Source of the DNA: Pisolithus tinctorius
Lineage: Eukaryota; Basidiomycota; Agaricomycetes; Boletales; Pisolithaceae
DNA length: 64,000 nt
Direction of reading: 5' to 3'
NCBI GenBank assembly: GCA_024663395.1
Contig: JANFAH010000018.1
Coordinates: 868,001-932,000, forward strand
Positions within the stretch are counted from its first letter, which is position 1; each line of letters starts with the position of its first letter. The position numbers and the translations under genes are program-made. The notes below the pieces were generated by a model. It made no database searches. It was not told the DNA's origin and was given only the letters and a program-made list of their open reading frames with translations. Of this stretch, positions 57,903 to 64,000 are shown piece by piece.

Positions 57903-60900
57903 ATGGCGGTTGATCTACAGGCCCCAGCTTCTAGTACACCATCCTTGAGCACAATGACATCTCCCACACAAGAGAAGATATCAGAAAAGCAGGCCTTCCA
58001 TTATCAGAGGGATCGTGACCATGTCAAAACGCCAGCTCGGCAGACAGCACATCCAGATGTAAGCAGAACGAAGAACTTACACATTGATGTTGCTGAGGAC
58101 TATGCTCTTCAACTGCAGGATTGCCGTGAGTGGAATTATGTCTCCGTCCAATGGAACTTATCATTAAATCTATCCAGATTGCAGGGTGCATCGGAACAGG
58201 CCTCTTCTTTGGCCTGGGTGAGATTCTTGCGCTGTGCGGTCCCCTAGGAGCACTGTTGGTCTATTTACATGTCTGTACCGTCGTCTATTCGTAAGTTCTG
58301 CTTCACATGTTCGAATCCAGGTAAAGCGTGCTTATCCTTCCCCTCACCTCAGGACGATCATGTCGATAGGAGAGATGACTGCGTTCGCTCCAATATCCGG
58401 TTCGATCGTTCACTTCGGTGCGTCAGTCCATGGTTCCGAGGGGTGGCATGTTTACTGATGATTGGGCTTACGCAGTTGCGAGGTGGTTGGATCCTGCCGC
58501 TGGATTTGCGGTATGTCTGGAGTTTTCAGTCTGCTTGAATGAATTCATTGCTGACCTCGTTTTCTCAGCTTGGATGGGTTCGTGTTTTTTGTTTGATAGG
58601 TGTCTTCGAATAACACTTTCTCCCCATCCAGAACTATTGTTATGTGAGTTATCAGATTCGTCTTTTGTCTCCTGTGGGTGTTCACGATGACGAAGTATGC
58701 TGCCATTGCCGTACCTTTAGAGATAACCGCGTTGACTGCCTTTGTCAGTTTTTGGGACACCAACGTTCGTACACCTTCGTCATTCTCCTGTTTGAATTTG
58801 CAGTGCTCACGCGGGCACCACATGAGCTAGCCGAGCCACACAGGGATTTACGTCGGTGCCACTGTGGTTGGACTGTTCATCATCAATTTCTTCGGTGTCC
58901 GGTCAGTTCCATAACCCCTTTGACTCACAACCAGCTTATCAGTGTCTACGTATCAGTTGGTTTGGAAACTGTACGCGACAGACCTTGGCAGCATTATCCA
59001 TGGCGCTCACTACACTCTAGCTGAAATACTTTTTGCAACGTTGAAGAGTAAGTTACTTAGACTATCACTCATACCCCCAACGCCAACTAACCATGGTGTC
59101 GTTGTGCTGTAGTCATGCTTGCAATCACCTTGGTTTGTGCATATTTCCTCTTTTCTGTTACGTCGCTTTATCTGGGCTATCCCATAGATCATCGGCGGAC
59201 TTGTCATCAGTTTAGGCGGAGGACCTGATCATGATAGGTTCGCCTCCACTGTCAACTTTCGAGCTCTTCCTGATGTGTTCTTGTAGAATTGGATTCCGGG
59301 TAAGATCCATTAATATTGAAAGTTGCTATTATCAACGCGAGCAATATTAGTACTGGGAAGATCCAGGGCCTATGGTTTCGAGTGAGCGAAGATATTCCGC
59401 GCCAGAAAGTTAGATTAACGAAATGTATACAGCGCTTGAGCCTGGGGCAACAGGACGTTTCCTCGGTATGCTGGTGGCTGTTGTCCCAGCTGCATACTCT
59501 GTCAGTGGCTTCGAACTCATCGCCATGTCAGTCCCCGGCATTGTACTGTGCTTTGTGTACCATGGAACTGACAGAGATCCCTCGTTCAGCTCGGCGGCGG
59601 AGTCGAAGCAACCACGAACAAACATTATCAGAGCAATGAAGTTCGTTGTTTTCCGTCTCGTCCTCTTTTATGTAAGTGTATGAATTAGCGTCCTGGAAAG
59701 CTCCGGTATTGATCACCACCTTTGCTAGTTATGCTCGGTAATTATTGTGGGCATGCTGGTTCCGTCAAACTACCCTGGGTTATCTAGGTGAGTATCTAAC
59801 TAGTGATACCCACAATCGTCCTCAACGACCCTAGCCAGTCCCCTTTCGTGTTAGCTTTCGAACGTGCAGGTGTCAAAGGTAATTGTAACTCTACCATTCT
59901 TCAGCGTTATGATTTTACAACTCCTGTCTTTCCCTTAGTCCTACCGTCTATTATCAATGCAATTATCATATCCAGCGCATACTCGTCTGCGAATACATGT
60001 CTCTTTACGGCGTCTCGCATTCTCTACGGTCTTGGAGTGCAAACCAAGCACCCAAAGTCTTTACGACATGCACGAAGGGTGGTATCCCATGGGTCGCAGT
60101 GATCGTCGCAGTTAGTGTCTTCAGAACATCGCCCTTACTCACCGTCTTGACGCAAAATTTATCAGGGCCTGTTCTCGTTGCTGGCATTCATGACTGTGTC
60201 GTCGAGTGCTTCGACCGTATTCAAGTATGTAAACTAGTGGTCTGTTGTTGGTGGTACCAGGTTACTGACATATGTCCAGCTGGTTCGTCAGCTTGTGTAT
60301 GTGTCGTTGCTCGATACTTGCTCTGTAGAGTGACTTGCTAACGTCTCCGTTAGCCACCATGTGCGGTCTCATTGGGTGCGTAGCTCCCGCTTCACCGTTT
60401 ATTCCTAATCTCTGATCCCTAACCATATACAGATGGACGGTCATCAATACTACCTATCTCCGATACTGTGCGGACGAAGTTTCCCTTTGAAACTAACCAA
60501 ATACTGACGAGACGGCCCTCCTCGTCACACAGATTACGGCCTGAAAATTCAGGGCATCATCCCCCAAGGAATATACAGATCTCCGTTACAACCCTACGCT
60601 GCGATGTGGGCCATTTTTTGGTAGGCATCACTCTCTTCTGCACCATACACTCTTTTGGATGTCTGACGTGCACAACAAACAGGTCGGTGTTCTACATCCT
60701 CATCAGTGGCATCTCGGTCTTCTGGGATTTCAGCGCTTCATCGTTTGTTGCATCATGTGAGCACGTGCTTCTGCACATACTGGGAGGACTGATCGCTGAT
60801 TCAACATGGATGACATAATAGATATCAACTTGCCGATCATTTTGTCCCTCTTTGTAGGTTACAAGCTATGGTTCAAGACAAAGATGGTGAGTTTCACCTA

Positions 60901-61124
60901 CACATTGATCTCCACACCTCTGCAATACCACGACTCACTTCGAACGCGTGTCCTGCAGCAACCACTATCAGAACTCGATTTCATATCGGTGAGCCCGTAA
61001 CCGATATTGGATTATGCACACATACTAAGTGAACCCTAGCATATTCCCACTCTAGAAGAGACGGCTGACGAAGGGCTCTTAGTGGAAAAGTTACCGTTGC
61101 TTCAGAAAATTGGCATTGTTTTGA
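57903..61124 (+). pseudogene. APC-family amino-acid permease copy 2, broken
   Basis: This is the tandem duplicate of the permease at 52220-55437, collinear through every exon, including the micro-exons. The start (MAVDLQAPASSTPSLSTMTS) is kept. An extra A changes DHVKRQLGRQ to DHVKTPARQ and throws the frame at about 58027. A missing A in the GVQNQAPKIF block (about 60043) shifts it again. The stop region differs too: the frame runs past the usual end (GIVLKHILSVMTRPQ). Splice sites are mostly kept, which suggests recent inactivation. Single-base errors in the assembly could mimic one shift but two independent ones make a true pseudogene likely. Confidence 0.75.
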
Positions 61125-61299
61125 AACACATACTATCTGTAATGACCCGCCCTCAGTGACATCATAGACTAGTACTTTGAGTTACACATCTCTTGCATGA
61201 TTTCACTCGTCTGTGTTGCAGATACCCTATTGTAAGAACAGTGTGCTATATATTTGTCTCGTAGACGCTAGTTTCTGTAGTGACCATCGCTATCGCTGC

Positions 61300-61752
61300 C
61301 CTTTACTCCAGATGCTAGGTATTGTCATATCACTATCCAACTGTCTCATCGTTCTCGAACACCAGAAACTTATGTACATATATGTTCTCTCGACTTCCCT
61401 GAAAATGGCAACACACTCCTCGGTATGTCCACCTTCGAAAGAATAGATGAGGTCCCCTCAGGTAGACCCCCACCGGACATCATCCCCCATTGACCTTAAT
61501 GGTTCAGGTGTTGTCCACGTCGCCTTTCGTAAACGGAAAAACTAGGCAACCTAAACGGGTCACTTAATTCCTTGCACATGGTGGAAGTATGAGAATTACT
61601 TCGTGGGCCTGGACAATCCGAATTATCTGGACTAATGACGGCAACTGTGCGCGGGGGGCTCGGAAAGCAACACGGAAATGTCATAAAGGTACTGCGAATG
61701 TTGCATGAAATATGTAGTACTCCTCGCTGGAAGCATTTTGAGTCTGATGCAT
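61300..61752 (-). pseudogene. Beta-trefoil protease inhibitor, second copy, broken
   Basis: This matches 45870-46288. The start MHQTQNASSEEYYI is kept at 61752, but TAC ACC in TYTIKVNG has become TGA ACC (a stop), and extra bases break the GRDVRRGPG region. The last exon (IRLEPFTATN..) is absent: homology ends near 61310 where permease 3' flank begins. So the gene is both truncated and interrupted. Confidence 0.72.
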
Positions 61753-61794
61753 CTTGGGGAGAACCTACATCTATTCCGAGTATCTTTTTATCCT

Positions 61795-62154
61795 CTGAGA
61801 ATGGCGTACCTGTGAAGCCATGGGTTGCAATGGACAGGCAACGCCGGAATATCACTGGAATAGAGCAGGCTCAATTCATACTCTGTACACAATAGTGCTA
61901 GGTGGCCGTAAGTTGAATCAAGGCATCGCTCGGTATTCCGATTAGTAGACCCACCTTTTACAGGTCCCAACATCGGTAAGATACATAACCGTCACTTCCT
62001 GCCCATAACTTCAGGGAAAAGTAATCATTCGTTTCAATACTCGATGCTAGTTGTTACATGTTATACATGGTACAGACGCCAAATCTAGATGCGCTACAGG
62101 CTTTCAACACTCAACGGTTGCAACGGAACAGTCACTCAACGTTCTCCTTCGTAT
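61795..62154. repeat. Joined flanks of inhibitor and amine-oxidase units
   Basis: 61795-61880 matches the inhibitor upstream flank (46360-46440). From about 61890 it matches the ACS 3' flank that borders each amine-oxidase unit (AGTGCTAGGTGGCCGTAAG, then ATTAG..ACCTTTTACAGGTC). The two families were brought together here by rearrangement. Confidence 0.6.
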
Positions 62155-63996
62155 TGTTAGTAGTCAGCATACCGGAAATCTCTCCAGCAAGGACAGCTTG
62201 ACGAGTCAGTCCAAGGTGTTCAAGAAGTAAGCGAGACGGCTTATCCTTCTCGCTGGGCTGTCCCGGCGACTCGCCCACTCCACATTTTCGCCCCACAACT
62301 CCTTGAATTTCTGCATTTTATCATCTTGCTTCGTGACGCTGAGATATTCGTGCACAGCTCTCCAGGCACTGTCGAGCGCACCAACAACCCATCTAAAATG
62401 ATAGGGTCAGTACCAGATCTTCTGCTTAATCACCCGACACACTCACGCATGACGAGTGCATTATCGCTTCTCCCGCAAAGTGTAGACGTCCGCTCACCGC
62501 AGGGTAAGTGAGGGATGCATACAAATCTTCAAAATCGCCGGGACCGGAAGAATGCAAATGCGCCTGAATTCGGTGTCAGCAAAACACTGAATTGGTTACA
62601 TTCAATCTCACCCATCGTATGCGGATCATGGGACCAGTCTTTCACATTCATATCGAGGAATTGGTCATGCAGGAATTCGTATGTGATTGGAGCACCGTGT
62701 GCTTCTGCAAGATTGTGAAGCACCATCTCCTTCAGCGCTCCGGTCTTGTCTGGCGTTGCGAGGGATCCGAGGCGTTCCGCGTCAGTGGTCCAGCAGTAGC
62801 TCGCAATGAGTACCGTGGACGGGGTATCGGAGTCAACGCCATAGATGGATAGACGATGGTGCGAATGGGAAGGTCCGTGAATGATTGCCACCGACAATGT
62901 TCAGCTTGGTGGTCCACCATGGCTCTTTAAAAAATGCATAGCAATCTTGATGGAAGGACCGTACTGGAGCTGACGCAGAGCATTCTTCTGCTTGACGTTC
63001 ATCTCTGCGTCCTTCATACCTATCGTACGAAGCACGGGGGAGAGGGAGGTAGATATGACATGCGAGTAGACACGTTTCTCAGATTCATTGTGGACTGAGA
63101 CTGCAACACCAGCGTTCGGAATGACAATCGTTCTCGTACTAGCGTTGGGGTCGTTCTTTGGTTCCTGGTTCAGTGGCCCCAGGAGGAAGCTTGTCCATTG
63201 GAAAATCGGAGGGGATAATAATAATCAGCTCGTGGGATTGACCTATGGCCATGACTCTCTTTTGCCAAACTGGATGCGTTCCCCTTTGATTGATCAACTT
63301 CTGCCATTTTTCTTGGTCAAAACTTCTGATCCACCGCTGAGCCACGTTGCATGGATGGTGTAGACCAGGAGACAAATTTCCATATTGCAACTCACTCAAA
63401 GCACTGCCAATCGACGTCACCGGAAATCTGTGGCCACCGATCCTGGCGAAGGCCAACGATTCAAAGATTTCTTCACTCAATGCGCGGTCATACCACTTGG
63501 TACTGCTTTGGAGAAGCTCGCACCAGTTTACGACCTTGTGGTGAAGATGTTGAGGAGGAAGATCAAGGTTGACGCTGGGGATATACTTGAAAGACATGTA
63601 CGCGCGGAGGGAATACGAGTCATTCGCCATCATCACGCGCCAGCCCTCCTTTTTTCCCTGCTCGATATCAGCTATGAGCAACCTGGCAAATGGTTCAATG
63701 ACGTCGGTGTGAATGGCATCCGTTCCTGCTTTGATATAGCTAGGAGCTACACCGAGCTGGTCAGCATGGAAGGATCCAGGTTTGTCAGAAATTCGTTCGC
63801 GGACACCATTAAAGTAGTAGAAGCCCGGTTTCAAGTTGTAACCTTCGCGAGCCTCGAAGTGGTAGGGTATAAGTTTGTCCTTAAGGCGATCTGAACCTTG
63901 ATTCAGCGGCGGATAGGTTATCAACTCGGCCAGGCGTTTCATAATCCCATTCTTGTACTGTCCTTGTTCATCTTTTTTCGGTAGGGGGTAGCGCAT
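62155..63996 (-). pseudogene. Amine-oxidase copy 4, broken and cut by window edge
   Basis: Exon 2 (MRYPLPKKDEQGQYKNGIMK to FARI) is open and near-normal, but an extra C before GGTGACGTCGATTGG (about 63421) shifts the DFGDVDWQCFE block. Downstream, KKMAEVIN has become out of frame, the region corresponding to GDLV..RGA is shortened, and PLPVLRT is disrupted. Near the end, WASPPGQ is shifted relative to EHLGL.RQAVLAGEI. Four or more disabling changes are visible. Exon 1 lies beyond the right edge. The copy is closest in layout to copy 2 (YCWTTDAERLGSLA, NVEWAS). Confidence 0.8.
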
Positions 63997-64000
63997 AGCA

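Overview
The window is nuclear DNA of a filamentous fungus, almost certainly an Agaricomycete basidiomycete. The genes are densely intron-bearing (mostly about 50-60 nt introns with GT..AG ends, some micro-exons of 9-13 nt). Protein families are fungal: PEX3, a Zn2Cys6 transcription factor, Dal5-type MFS permeases, F-box/LRR-like proteins, RBR-type RING proteins, and a beta-trefoil protease inhibitor of a type typical of mushrooms. I saw no rRNA, tRNA, CRISPR, operon structure or transposon-encoded protein. All exon models are hand-spliced from the sequence.

Layout. 1-664: 3' end of an F-box/LRR-like gene. 2739-5323 (+): an MFS permease. 5604-8141 (-): PEX3 (peroxisome biogenesis). 8408-9940 (-): a disordered conserved hypothetical. 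11501-13772 (+): a Zn2Cys6 regulator. 13934-15306 (-): an unidentified gene. 15505-19967 (+): two tandem RBR-type E3 ligase-like genes, the second broken. 20653-22476 (+): SEC61 alpha. 22936-24392 (-): a secreted SGNH/GDSL esterase. 25330-27051 (-): a complete F-box/LRR-like paralogue of the gene at the left edge. 27282-33379 (-): two tandem MFS permeases related to the first. 35217-37806 (+): acetyl-CoA synthetase.

From about 38 kb to the right edge the window is a mosaic of segmental duplications. A flavin amine/L-amino-acid oxidase gene occurs four times on the minus strand: two apparently intact (38.2-40.5 and 42.0-44.2 kb), one truncated (48.5-49.3 kb) and one decayed (62.2 kb to the edge). 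The second unit still carries the last codons and 3' flank of the acetyl-CoA synthetase gene, so the direction of copying can be read. SYF2 (a spliceosome factor) with an adjacent APC-type amino-acid permease is intact at 50.3-55.4 kb; broken copies of both follow at 55.6-61.1 kb. A small beta-trefoil protease inhibitor gene (45.7-46.3 kb, I66-like) has a broken second copy at 61.3-61.75 kb.

Functionally the right half is rich in genes for amine and amino-acid use: oxidative deamination (producing H2O2 and ammonium), amino-acid import, acetate activation and a protease inhibitor. Each family shows one or two intact members next to relics, a birth-and-death pattern. Whether this is a co-regulated nitrogen or defence locus is inference; the duplications and the breaks are seen directly.
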